From Prevotella sp. (GTDB taxonomy: Bacteria > Bacteroidota > Bacteroidia > Bacteroidales > Bacteroidaceae): 62,514 nt of DNA. Each line of letters opens with the position of its first letter. The stretch's first letter is position 1. The translations under genes and the position numbers were made by a program. Of this stretch, positions 37,001 to 44,388 are shown one piece after another. The stretch lies in contig JAFSKJ010000021.1 in the NCBI GenBank assembly GCA_017449025.1, positions 1 through 62,514 on the forward strand, given 5' to 3'. The notes beneath the pieces are model-generated. The model was not told where the DNA came from. It ran no database searches and was given only the letters and a program-made list of their open reading frames with translations.

Positions 37001-37461
37001 ACCTCAACAATGCTAACAGTTATACCAACTGCCAGATGGACCTCAGCCTGCCGGAGGGAATGACCCTTAGGGGCATCACACTGGCTGAGCGTGCCGAGAG
37101 CCATGAGCTTAACCACGCCACACTGGCCAACGGCGCCGAGCGTATTGTCGTTAGCTCGTCGAAGAACGATGTTCTTGCTGGAAACAGCGGCACTGTGCTC
37201 TACATCGAGGTGGTTACCGACGCAAGCTATCGCAGCGGAATACTGTCGGCAGACAACATCTTCGCTTCAAACACCAACGCAGTGGTTAGCCAGTTCGCAG
37301 GCGTCAATGTCACACCTACGGGTATCGACGGCGTGAATGTCGACATGGCCGACAACTCAGAGGTCTACAGCCTCAGCGGACGCATGATGAACGCTGTGAA
37401 GAAGGGTGTGAACATCATCCGCGACGCTGCTGGAAAGATGAAGAAGGTTGTGGTGAAGTAA
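31039..37461 (+). CDS. Giant helical secreted protein with dockerin-like module (2140 residues)
   Basis: Signal peptide MKKNVVYSLAALSAIPVATS, then about 110 residues of beta-rich sequence, then about 1750 residues of charged helical sequence rich in Lys, Asp, Ala and Gln, resembling long coiled-coil bundles. About residues 1897-1957 form a dockerin type I-like module with two calcium-loop repeats: 'GDANGDGVTDVADYRLIL' and 'ADVNKDGKVDVGDQTAVV'. A beta-sandwich of about 130 residues follows ('CQMDLSLPEGMTLRGITLAE'), then the tail 'YSLSGRMMNAVKKGVNIIR'. The dockerin suggests binding to a cohesin-like partner; the next gene encodes two such modules. The promoter lies at 30534 and the leader is unusually long. 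It is probably a surface filament or scaffold. The helical part matches no family I recognise. Confidence 0.8.
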   Translation: MKKNVVYSLAALSAIPVATSAAPADVSTIDLIQSKWQGTGLNYDNNGTVVISPSGDPIEQAVGKLQQGSYVFKYNFIETDGSDIIIEVGGVTTTIEAANTGVAEIEFTLSAEEMVTVKVSSADNKAFSIGDMSVELRFDFDQAIADLKKMADDELYRIQLYKQGKTEDDQNKVNFYDLTQGGSVDQMIQEIVDNPNYETYQKYQLYDLKDDENPINKKIIESAKKAAADEDEYEAKLADEMLKEIEDANTEISNLSQYSQKALNTTSAAIKKDIEAYKKAAQDAAAKGKYPAYDLNATTNADYLKKQKALQKRIDNLNKAIETAKNANSDNDAAYNALKTQLDDAQAGYTGNRNQLEEALSDEAYDREFGDTEEAGKYNRYKQILEDAITELDAQANIIRQLNKENEKDHTDGTSVANQQSISDRIAAADAEIDNILQKYLNRQGKLDYALQAKIDEQKKLDDQLALYSDVVKNLGKNPYGTPCNPENIKKVQDAINTLIQKIDKANNEADPDNTKLEDLDITSNTSDIDAKFNAMKQIADVDQQNYEAWEAQVELYNGLLKNFNDGKAEAKALTYDPYFGARSPYDKYQSKYEGTSSTNAVPNPLQMQLNNIKSTIQAQYNNYFTSTVNNPYRTSGPVKNDASIKNSITTSQGDLDATNTNIKESTEYYNHLAEKVAGYDSDLKAVTDKVKDLDIYTKVVTRNNETVPDANQPVKGNTYQEKIKTVQDQIDAIRNKVNSYWNDNQPGKNYKWFEVPYGNGIKGIADDAATSIDDQTKSLDDNYEQDQTRFDQIQASIVLEELMASVDQQIKDATDRLTEIENAQDTDPFTQGIQDDRAKLQEKLAEIKEAVDNSGADAALASDTDIEDDIAAIDILSKASAELELLKDNPDEDELDITKLEKRVDDAQKNFAANKAMTDLWKKVKKALDKAKTDAQTEDPDAGTKHWQDPVLKGYEDQLNTIKENIEKYNADGDAVKYKDAVTQQLKDLRKDINAVKQQVINNLDCYEGDADKEIKGLLAYEQDVQNAFDEVSFKIASMDISSTRDDYQAELTEKKNELIRRTTSIRERYDNGEYEKGTTDPQYIEDVAALLQLEADIYEIYKKQQDGYNAQIAADNAAVLENIKKALQEAQNAFNTANNTLKTYDDLETENLQTAVAQAMQECENLNQLLKVYPTNLDNFGKTIFDAYQKLVQENAKADIDEQKLFDPEENYKATIKKDYTDKINKLFSDFKTKVTQYLQAAIKADVDYAKQQYAAAENSIKTPNNYETDFGQKDAFKNWFNQKDKNGDAGIKDLYTKADDLAKHPEDAQNIKDLDVVMSKLSKENVDRRIKTMKNEAADKVESNWLSIMQKEAKDGKAWIASNISDENENKQAWIEQFNKEVEDYVDPAQKLYDDNKEPEELPAVYAQIKNFYNKFHNKNIYYQLKKGLEQYNAYVNALDQAQTALNNAIKEVEKYEVSGQMKESYLNGYQKDIDKKRADAAQYLADGEAFDKLKSTSDVTTLKNNINNVLQSPLYEAENTQLLADIKDLEQEFNRFANDVVVTNPDAYEQLVQNYKKSIDKIKSDLASTYANNKPTKLSYYNPSALLPYEKRIAELLAEINKANDAAQAARVVKLLNEKIAQLEQKAKTLEGEEFDQEVRDTYQTDIDRANTEIGKVKKVVTDNAQQIMFYRDKAESEIAAIDKWLDEVIAKADADQKALVAKRAANDAAFNTLNTKLDDLRKKVADSQAKVDEYKYTKSTDYSNQYGMVSSQIEQEATSVSDKHDAVELDATSEIPADLTKYVDDKILDIENTAANREMTATVNDLKDQASKLNYNENEYTIGTWQEIKTEIADIKDAITALETAVKNSKATLTADADLEGQKKEADDLQARIDAIKKKADDEVINKSDEVPGDANGDGVTDVADYRLILSYILNDEIPEKGTKEFEAADVNKDGKVDVGDQTAVVNLILYGNITGQQANAVRAMAQESVSIEAVGENIFALNLNNANSYTNCQMDLSLPEGMTLRGITLAERAESHELNHATLANGAERIVVSSSKNDVLAGNSGTVLYIEVVTDASYRSGILSADNIFASNTNAVVSQFAGVNVTPTGIDGVNVDMADNSEVYSLSGRMMNAVKKGVNIIRDAAGKMKKVVVK

Positions 37462-37514
37462 CCCACTTAACAAAGATATCGATTTTTAGCTTTTTTAGTT
37501 CACTCCTCGTGAGT

Positions 37515-37556
37515 GGTGTGCGAGGCGGCCCTCGCGGCTGCCCCCGCACACCTTTT
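37515..37556 (+). terminator. Hairpin between the two giant secreted protein genes
   Basis: GGTGTGCG (37515-37522) pairs with CGCACACC (37545-37552), with further G/C-rich pairing inside, followed by TTTT. It may terminate or attenuate transcription into the next gene. Confidence 0.6.
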
Positions 37557-37606
37557 GAAAAGCAAATCTGTTCGTCAAATTGAAAACGATAAACAAAACA
37601 ATTATT

Positions 37607-40600
37607 ATGAATAAGCATTTACTGAAATCAATGTTTTTACTCATAGTGGCAGCACTGTGGGGAACAGGAGCTTGGGCACAGACCACGTGGACCTTTGTGG
37701 ACAACACTGCCGTGTGGGGTGCAGAAAGTATCACCTTGAATGGTGGTACGCAATATAGCGAAGATGCTGTTGAGGTAAGAAGCGGCGGTGTTACGTTCAC
37801 CGGAACAAAAGGTTTCGCATCGACAGCGAAGGGAATCGGCTTCAATGCCATTGGCTCTACAGCAGACGAGAACATCAGCATCGTTGTTCCTGCTGGCTAT
37901 AAAGCTGCAGTTTCAATCATGACTTCTGGTAATAGAACTGTTGTGGCTTCTTTTGGAGAAACAACCCAGACATTCAATGCCAACTGGGCTACTACAACAA
38001 AGGAGTTCAACAATGCAGAGGGCAAAGAAGATGTCACTCTGTATCTATATTGTAACCAGAACCCTGGCGGATCAGACGTATCAAAGGCTCCTTTCTTGGA
38101 GAAAATCGTCCTGACGGACATGTCTACCGTAAGTTCTTATCCTTGGTCTGCCAATGCCGTGGCCACAATAGATGGTTCCAAGACGACTATCAAGACTTAC
38201 AACTCTGCAGCTGACGTAGACGAAGGCTCTCAATATACGGTTGTTGTAGACAAGGCCATAAAATATGGAGATGACTACTATGTTCTTAATGACAACCAGT
38301 TTGGCGCAAATGTCTACGGTGCAAGCTTCACTATGGGAAGTGCTGCCGGATCTCATGAGTTCACCTATGAGAAGATGGACAAGGTTGTATTCTATGGCGA
38401 GGCAGAGGACATATACTCCGAGGGCTTGAAAGCGAACAAGGCATCAGATGTATCTGTCCTGTCGAATGGCGGCGGCTATTCTGCACAGGCTACAGAAGGT
38501 CATGTTACTCTCAAATTCAACGTTCCAGAGAAAGCCAAATACAAGCTTTCTTTAGGAATGAACAACACCAACGATAGAGACCGCGGCTTCAACTATGCCA
38601 TAGACGATGCCGATGTTTCTGAAACCATCACAGTAGGAAAGAATTCTGCTTTCGTTCAGGAGATAAGCGACCAGGAGCTTACAGAAGGTGAGCATACCAT
38701 TACGCTTAACATCACCTATAGTCTTACCCCCGTGTTCGACTATCTGCTCATTGAGAAGACCGGCGACGTGGAAGCAGAATCACAAGATGCCAACTATGTT
38801 GACCTGACAGCTGATATGTTCAAGACATGGACAGGCGTACAGGCTGATGCCACAGAAGTAACGACAGAAGCAACTTGGCCTCTTGAGATTAATAAAGAGG
38901 TCGGTCCCGGCACTGCTGTTTATGGCGATGGCAATGTGCACCATAACAACTATGCTGTTCTTTCAGAATACGAGTCAATCAAATTCACTGGCACTCCCGG
39001 CATGGCAATTCGATTGATCTTAAACCGCCTTCCTGCCAATGTTTCTGCATCCGCACCTTGGGGAGGAAACATCAGTGACAATGGAAAGGGATTGCTCATC
39101 GAAGTAAATCAGACAATTCCTGAAAGTGGTGAACTTGAGATTTCTATTGTAAACTACCAGCCCGTACGTCTGAATACCATTAAACTGGGCTGGGGCAGTC
39201 AGAGTGGCACAATCACTGCTATTCAGCTGAAGAAGGCGGAGAGTGAGCCTCAGATTTCACTTCCCGAAGCTCCTGTGTTTGCTCCTGTTGCAGGTGAGAT
39301 TGCAAAGGACGAGACCATTGCTTTGACCAGTGCTACCGATGGTGCTCACATCTACTACACCACCGACAATCAGACTTGGACAAAGTATGCTGAGCCTATC
39401 GCTATAAGCGAAGCTGCCACTTTCAGCGCTTTCGCCATTCTCAATGGTTTGGTGAGCAATGGTGCTCAGGCTGAATACACCATCAAGGCGGAAGTAGAGC
39501 CTGTTAACGATGGTACACTTTACTCTTGGGAATCACCAGAGGGAACCGTTGTTGAGACGGGTGGAACCATAGCATACGTTAATGGCGAAGGTGACCGTCT
39601 GAACTACGCGAATTCTGATTACTATACCATCTGCCTTAACGGTAAGAAGGCTAACATGAACGATGCTGCGTCTGCCAATGCAGGAAAGATGGTAATCACC
39701 CTTGACGAGGCTCTTGCCGAGGGAGATAAGATTAAGATGACCGCCTTCATTAATAAGGACCAAAGTAAGGAGGCAAGTGCATATATCCTGTTTGAGAATG
39801 GCACGGAAACAGAAAGTGATGCCTTTGGCGATGATGCCAATATCGGACTTTCTGGAGCACCTCAGACTGTAACAATAGATGTGCCCGCTGCCGCTGCCGG
39901 AAGCAAGACCATCACCATGACCCGCGCTAAGACAGGCACTAACCTCTTCATCACCAAGCTTGAGATAACCCGTGGAGAGTCTGGCAACGAGCCGGAGCCT
40001 GCCATAGTGAAAGACCTGGTTGTCAAGAGCATTGATGCTCCCGAGTCTTATACGCTGACTGGCGAAAACGACAAGATTGAGATTACTACTACTGTTAAGA
40101 ATGAGGGCGACGAGACTGCCGAAGGTTTCGACGTGGCTCTCTATGTCAACGGTGAAAAAGCCACCTCTGTAACAGCACGTGAGAACTCTGTTCTTAAGCT
40201 CGAGAAGGGTAAAGAGCAGACTTACACCTTGGTGTATGAAAACCCCGCAGAAGGTGAGGTAGAGGTTTACGCAATGGTTGAGTTCGAGGACGACGATGTA
40301 ACCAACAATAAAAGCGAGGTCAAGACCATCAAGATTGAGAAGAAAGCTGATGACAATCCTGACAATCCTGACAATCCCGACAATCCCGACAATCCCGACC
40401 AGCCTGACCAGCCCGACCAGCCTGTCACAAGCGATGCTGCAATACTGACCATCGACAAGGCCGAACTTGCTAACGGCGAGGAAGCTGTGGTGACAGTTGC
40501 TGTTAACAACGTGAATCCTGTCACTGGTGTGCAGTTCAGTGTTCAGACTCCTGAGGGATTCGAGGTTGTCAAGGGGTCGGAGGCTCTCATCGCCGACCGT

Positions 40601-41449
40601 ATTCCTACCAACAGCCGCCACGCCCTGCTCTACAATGTACAGGGGGCTTACCAGGACGACGGTTCTTACACCGTGCTGATTGTGCCTAACACTATGGATC
40701 CCATCAAGGGCAATTCTGGCGACCTGCTCACCTTCAGGGTGAAGGCTAATTCTGCTGCTGCTTCTGTGGGCGACATCCTGCTGAACAACATCAAGTTGAG
40801 CACTGAAGATAACACGAGCTTCTTCGTTGACAACCAGTCTATCCGCATCAGCGGAAACGGTGGAGAGCCTGTCATCCTTGGCAACGTGACATTCTCGGCT
40901 AAGGAAAACCCGATTATTGCCAAGCCTGGTGAGAGCTACACCGTGGAGATCCAGATGGACAACGATATTGACATCCGTGCCATACAGGCTAAGATCACTC
41001 TGCCTGAGGGACTGACCATTACTCCTAATGGTGGCGACGACTTCGGTTATACTGATCGTATTCCCATGAGCCTGAACATCCAGAGCAAGGCTTTTGAAGA
41101 CAATAGCTACAACTTCAACCTCTCCGGAACCACCGCCGATGTCATCGTTGGTAACAGCGGTACGCTCTTCACGTTCACTGTCTATGCCGACGAGAACTTG
41201 AGCGATGCTCCGAGCTTTATTACTGTAGACAACATCGTGGTGTCTAACACAAAGGCAGAGAGCTTCACCGTAGAGGGCGTTGAGATTAAGGTGATCAAGC
41301 AGACATCAACCGGCATCAGCGCCATTGAGGCCGCTGAGGCTGAAGGTGGAGAAATATACACTGTTGGCGGTCGTCGAGTGCAGCAGGCCAAGGGCCTGGT
41401 AATCGTTCGCGCAGCCGACGGTAAAGTGAAGAAGATTGCAGTAAGGTAA
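37607..41449 (+). CDS. Multidomain secreted protein with two cohesin-like modules
   Basis: A 1280-residue protein from ATG 37607, signal peptide MNKHLLKSMFLLIVAALWGTGAWA. It opens with beta-rich domains of carbohydrate-binding appearance (residues about 25-540). Next is a chitobiase C-terminal-like domain ('DGAHIYYTTDNQTWTKY', about 555-625), another beta domain, and a CARDB-like domain ('VKNEGDETAEGFDVALYVNG', about 800-910). A linker of DNP/DQP repeats (40352-40423) leads to two cohesin-like modules: about 942-1085 ('VTGVQFSVQTPEGFEVV') and 1089-1231 ('IRAIQAKITLPEGLTITP'). The tail is 'IYTVGGRRVQQAKGLVIVR'. With the dockerin-bearing neighbour this suggests a cohesin-dockerin-type assembly, which is inference. 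A strong terminator follows. Confidence 0.75.
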   Translation: MNKHLLKSMFLLIVAALWGTGAWAQTTWTFVDNTAVWGAESITLNGGTQYSEDAVEVRSGGVTFTGTKGFASTAKGIGFNAIGSTADENISIVVPAGYKAAVSIMTSGNRTVVASFGETTQTFNANWATTTKEFNNAEGKEDVTLYLYCNQNPGGSDVSKAPFLEKIVLTDMSTVSSYPWSANAVATIDGSKTTIKTYNSAADVDEGSQYTVVVDKAIKYGDDYYVLNDNQFGANVYGASFTMGSAAGSHEFTYEKMDKVVFYGEAEDIYSEGLKANKASDVSVLSNGGGYSAQATEGHVTLKFNVPEKAKYKLSLGMNNTNDRDRGFNYAIDDADVSETITVGKNSAFVQEISDQELTEGEHTITLNITYSLTPVFDYLLIEKTGDVEAESQDANYVDLTADMFKTWTGVQADATEVTTEATWPLEINKEVGPGTAVYGDGNVHHNNYAVLSEYESIKFTGTPGMAIRLILNRLPANVSASAPWGGNISDNGKGLLIEVNQTIPESGELEISIVNYQPVRLNTIKLGWGSQSGTITAIQLKKAESEPQISLPEAPVFAPVAGEIAKDETIALTSATDGAHIYYTTDNQTWTKYAEPIAISEAATFSAFAILNGLVSNGAQAEYTIKAEVEPVNDGTLYSWESPEGTVVETGGTIAYVNGEGDRLNYANSDYYTICLNGKKANMNDAASANAGKMVITLDEALAEGDKIKMTAFINKDQSKEASAYILFENGTETESDAFGDDANIGLSGAPQTVTIDVPAAAAGSKTITMTRAKTGTNLFITKLEITRGESGNEPEPAIVKDLVVKSIDAPESYTLTGENDKIEITTTVKNEGDETAEGFDVALYVNGEKATSVTARENSVLKLEKGKEQTYTLVYENPAEGEVEVYAMVEFEDDDVTNNKSEVKTIKIEKKADDNPDNPDNPDNPDNPDQPDQPDQPVTSDAAILTIDKAELANGEEAVVTVAVNNVNPVTGVQFSVQTPEGFEVVKGSEALIADRIPTNSRHALLYNVQGAYQDDGSYTVLIVPNTMDPIKGNSGDLLTFRVKANSAAASVGDILLNNIKLSTEDNTSFFVDNQSIRISGNGGEPVILGNVTFSAKENPIIAKPGESYTVEIQMDNDIDIRAIQAKITLPEGLTITPNGGDDFGYTDRIPMSLNIQSKAFEDNSYNFNLSGTTADVIVGNSGTLFTFTVYADENLSDAPSFITVDNIVVSNTKAESFTVEGVEIKVIKQTSTGISAIEAAEAEGGEIYTVGGRRVQQAKGLVIVRAADGKVKKIAVR
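40352..40423 (+). repeat. 9-bp tandem repeat encoding a DNP/DQP linker
   Basis: Eight units of GACAATCC(T/C) or GACCAGCC(T/C) encode five Asp-Asn-Pro and three Asp-Gln-Pro triplets, a flexible linker before the cohesin-like modules. Copy number may vary by slippage. Confidence 0.9.
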
Positions 41450-41467
41450 ATTGTGTTATTTTTTGGG

Positions 41468-41509
41468 TTACTGGCCGCATCTGTTTAGTGGCGGCCAGTA
41501 ATTTTTTTT
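41468..41509 (+). terminator. Rho-independent terminator after the cohesin-like gene
   Basis: TTACTGGCCGC (41468-41478) pairs perfectly with GCGGCCAGTAA (41491-41501), followed by eight T residues. Confidence 0.9.
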
Positions 41510-41574
41510 CATTCGATTAATCAGGAGTCTGTGAAGATGACTGATGTAAGAAGTAAAAAGATAGTAATTAACTA

Positions 41575-41608
41575 AGGGCGGTAGTCTGTGAAGATTGTAC
41601 CGCCCTTT
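41575..41608 (+). terminator. Second terminator-like hairpin
   Basis: AGGGCGGTA (41575-41583) pairs with TACCGCCCT (41598-41606), followed by a short T run. There is no gene between it and the first terminator, so it may be left from a deleted gene. Confidence 0.65.
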
Positions 41609-41714
41609 TCACGCGCTCGCCTACGAGATAAGCAAAAACCACAGACACCTTCTGACACGAAATTTTTGACCAATAAAAAATGGCGTGAAACAAATGGCGT
41701 GAATCATGCCTGAC

Positions 41715-41817
41715 GTAGAGTGGCACTTTACGACCGTAAAGTGCCACTTTAGCTCCGTAAAGTGCCACTTTAGCTCCGTAAAGTGCCACTTTAGCTCCGT
41801 AGAGTGCCACTCTGCGG
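41715..41817. repeat. 21-bp tandem palindromic repeat, five units
   Basis: The core unit contains GTAAAGTGCCACTTTA followed by GCTCC. Units start at 41715, 41736, 41757, 41778 and 41799. The middle three are identical; the outer two have base changes that partly preserve the AAAGTG/CACTTT dyad. A short frame across it (about 41706-41888) just translates the repeat. Confidence 0.9.
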
Positions 41818-41958
41818 ATGACCCCCAATGTTTCACGGTCGAAATGTGTAAGAAAAATCAGAAAAATATCGACCTGACGATGCCATAGGCATCAGATAGG
41901 GGTAGCCAGCCATACAGACGTCTCGTTCACGGCTCACTTCCTTCCGCTCACCATCAAG

Positions 41959-42636
41959 TTGGCTGACAACAGCGACAACCACAGCATCATCTTCCAGAAC
42001 AAGGGTAAGACGGCCACCAGCGTCACCCTCACGGGGCGCACGCTCTACAAGGACGGCAAGTGGAACACGCTTTGCCTGCCCTTCGCGGTCAGCACCACCA
42101 GCGGTCCGCTCAGCGGCGACAACGTGCAGGCCATGACACTCAACACGACGACGAGCAGCTTCAGCGAAGGCACGCTGACGCTGAACTTCGCAGCTGCTTC
42201 CGGCCCCATTCCCGCCGGCACGCCCTTCATCATCAAGTGGGATGAGAGCGGCAGCGACCTCACCGCAAGCGACCTCGTGTTCAACGACGTGACCATCAGC
42301 AGCACCACGAACAATGCCATCGTTGACGACGTGGTATCCTTTGTGGGCACATACAGCCCGATGACTTTCGTGGAAACCGTAAAGAGCATCCTCTTCCTCG
42401 GTGGCGACAACACGCTCTACTATCCGCAGCCCGACACTACCACCGACCCTGGCAACCCTGTCTATCCCGTCATCGGTGCCCAGCGCGCCTACTTCCAGCT
42501 CAACGGCATCACGGCAGGGGAGGCCTCCAACGACATTCGCGCCTTTGTGCTGAACTTCGACGGTCGCCGGATGAGCGCGAAGCCCACGGCCAAGGGCCTG
42601 TATATATATAAAGGTAGAAAGACAATCATAAAATAA
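41959..42636 (+). pseudogene. 5'-truncated secreted protein gene (C-terminal fragment)
   Basis: The frame is open from 41878 but contains no ATG; the first possible start is TTG 41959. The encoded 225 residues begin within a domain ('VTLTGRTLYKDGKWNTLCLPF', read in parts) homologous to the C-terminal part of the 1299-residue protein at 22597 ('WNTLCLPFDV', 'GTLTLNFSEPV', 'AGTPYIIRWD'), and end in the same tail 'LNFDGRRMSAKPTAKGLYIY'. There is no signal peptide. It is most likely the remainder of a large secreted protein whose 5' part was deleted, with the repeat array at the junction. If translated, it would stay in the cytoplasm. Confidence 0.7.
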
Positions 42637-42654
42637 CCAATAAACCAAATAGCA

Positions 42655-42837
42655 ATGGAAAAGAAAGATTATCAGAAACCCACCATGGCGGAGGTGGTGT
42701 TACTTCAGCACAAATTCATCTGCGCCAGTAGGATTACGAGTGTCAGCAGCGGCAATGCCGGCATCGGCTACCGCGGTGGCAGCAATGAGTCGGCTCGCGC
42801 ACGCCTTAACAGAGATGAAGAATGGGACGACGAATAG
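42655..42837 (+). CDS. Small peptide of unknown function
   Basis: A 60-residue peptide, MEKKDYQKPTMAEVVLLQ at the N-terminus, a Gly/Ser/Asn-rich centre ('SSGNAGIGYRGGSN') and an acidic C-terminus 'RARLNRDEEWDDE'. Short peptides with a K-P-T near the start, a Gly-rich middle and an Arg/Asp/Trp-rich acidic end are frequent in Prevotella, often just after large surface-protein genes. Their role is unknown to me. It starts 18 nt after the truncated gene. There is no signal peptide and only one Cys. Confidence 0.6.
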   Translation: MEKKDYQKPTMAEVVLLQHKFICASRITSVSSGNAGIGYRGGSNESARARLNRDEEWDDE

Positions 42838-42848
42838 CAACCAATTAA

Positions 42849-44279
42849 CTAAATGGGAATGACGAGAGTGGTTATGGACTGAGCCGGAAGGGTGAGCGTG
42901 AGAATCTTGTCGTCGGTCTTGACGCTTGCTATGGCGTCTGCCAGGTTTTCTGTGGCTGACGTGCGGTAGGCGCGTATGTTGCCGAGGTGGGGTAGGGTGG
43001 TAAAGGGCGAGAGGTCTATTTGGTGTACAGTCTTCCTGCGTTGATTGACCACTACGAGGACCAGGGTGTCGCGCTGAGCACTGACGGCGGCGAGGGTTTG
43101 GGGGCAGTCGGTGGTGACGATGCCGTAGCCGCCCTTGATGAAGCGCGAGCACTGCTGACGCACGTAGTAGTTCTTTACCTTGGCGTAGCTCTGGTTCTTG
43201 AAGTTGCCGCGTACGGTGCACCACTGGTCGTTGTCTTCCTCCATGTATTGCCAGTCTATCCATGCTTGGGGCTGTAGGTGGCGCATGTCGTTGATAAGCC
43301 GCTGTGCCAGCTTGAGGTTGCCCCTGATGCCGAAGCCTCCGTCGCCGGTCTCGCTCATCCACAGTGGAATACCGGCCTCATGGGTCAGCTGTGCGAGGCG
43401 GGTGCGGTCGGCATTGGTGGCAGAATAGGTGTGTGTGTTCCACTGCCCTATCATGGGCAGTATGCCTGCGTCCTTATACAGCCTGAACCCTTCTGTGGAA
43501 TGGGCTACGCTGGTCTCGTCGGAGGCGGAGATGACGGTGCTGAGTCCGGACTGGCGGAGTATGGGTGCGAGCACACGTATGAAGGCTATCTGTGAGTTGT
43601 AGTCGAAGTGGCAGCCTTCCTGCGTGCCGTTGGCATACCAGTAGTCGGTGTTTGGCTCGTTGAAAGGCTCCAGGGTTTTGAACTCTATATCGTAGACATC
43701 CTTGTAGTGTTTGCAGACGTTAACGAGATAGTGTGCGAACTCGTCGTAGTATTCGGGGCGCAGGTTGTCGGCGGTGGCGACGGCGTTTCCGCTGACGCAT
43801 CCGCTGTAGGTCATGTAGTATGGGCATGAGTTGCTGAAGGCTTCGAAGACGGCGTCGGGGCGTTTTTCCTTTATCTTGAGCATGATTTTGCGTTGTGCGG
43901 CATCGCGTTCCCAGTGGTATTCGTCGCTGGTGAAGTCCTTGAAGCCTTCCATCTCGGCGCGCAGCCCCTTGCCTCGCCTCATGTGGTGCTGGTGGCAGTG
44001 GCGGTTCTGAGGGTCGTCGCCGCCGCCAATGTTGTAGCGGAAGTGGCTGTAGTTTAGTCCTGTGGGGCTGACGAGCCATGTGATGATTTCGTCGATCTTG
44101 TCATCCGACCATTTGCCGCACTGCGCTGCCCACCAGCAGAGCGAGACTCCCCAGCCTTGGAAGTGCTGTTGCACGTGCTGCGGGTTGACTGTGTATCTGA
44201 GAGTGTCGCCTGAGTGCTGTGCATAGCCTTTGGTGGTGGCTGCGGCCAGTGCTATGGCAATGATTATGGCTTTCTTCAT
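42849..44279 (-). CDS. GH30-family glycoside hydrolase, exported
   Basis: A 476-residue protein with signal peptide MKKAIIIAIALAAATTKGYA. The body is a clan A (beta/alpha)8 barrel followed by a small beta domain. 'QGWGVSLCWWAAQCG' near the start, 'LNYSHFRYNIGGGDDP', 'FKTLEPFNEPNTDYW' (acid/base Glu208) and 'IPLWMSETGDGGFG' (nucleophile Glu310) match GH30. Within that family the sequence is closest in feel to endo-beta-1,6-galactanases (subfamily 5), which act on arabinogalactan side chains; the subfamily is uncertain. It lies 105 nt downstream of the metallopeptidase gene across a terminator-like hairpin. With the GH105 enzyme it suggests use of pectic or arabinogalactan glycans. Confidence 0.85.
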   Translation of the reverse strand: MKKAIIIAIALAAATTKGYAQHSGDTLRYTVNPQHVQQHFQGWGVSLCWWAAQCGKWSDDKIDEIITWLVSPTGLNYSHFRYNIGGGDDPQNRHCHQHHMRRGKGLRAEMEGFKDFTSDEYHWERDAAQRKIMLKIKEKRPDAVFEAFSNSCPYYMTYSGCVSGNAVATADNLRPEYYDEFAHYLVNVCKHYKDVYDIEFKTLEPFNEPNTDYWYANGTQEGCHFDYNSQIAFIRVLAPILRQSGLSTVISASDETSVAHSTEGFRLYKDAGILPMIGQWNTHTYSATNADRTRLAQLTHEAGIPLWMSETGDGGFGIRGNLKLAQRLINDMRHLQPQAWIDWQYMEEDNDQWCTVRGNFKNQSYAKVKNYYVRQQCSRFIKGGYGIVTTDCPQTLAAVSAQRDTLVLVVVNQRRKTVHQIDLSPFTTLPHLGNIRAYRTSATENLADAIASVKTDDKILTLTLPAQSITTLVIPI

Positions 44280-44353
44280 GGTCTGGGGGGGGTAGGTTTG
44301 GTAGGTCTTACATCAATTCTGGAACGAACAAGAAAAAGCACGGAAGAAAACGA

Positions 44354-44388
44354 CTAAAAGCCTCCTTTAGGGTGGGTTTGGCTTTTAG
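44354..44388 (-). terminator. Hairpin at the end of the metallopeptidase gene
   Basis: CTAAAAGCC (44354-44362) and GGCTTTTAG (44380-44388) form a 9-bp stem overlapping the stop codon, followed on the minus strand by a T-rich stretch. Confidence 0.5.

Larger units (their letters stand above)
41450..41958. other. Intergenic region: terminators, 21-bp palindromic array, gene remnant
   Basis: It holds two terminator-like hairpins (41468-41509 and 41575-41608), a five-unit 21-bp array (41715-41817), and from 41878 an open frame continuous with the fragment at 41959 but without a credible start or signal peptide. Confidence 0.7.

Noticed and set aside
41715-41817. CRISPR array
   Set aside because: The units are contiguous 21-bp repeats without spacers, and no cas gene is present.
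41706-41888. A 60-codon protein with WHF/KCHFSSV repeats
   Set aside because: It simply translates the 21-bp palindromic array; the reverse frame gives an equally repetitive product.
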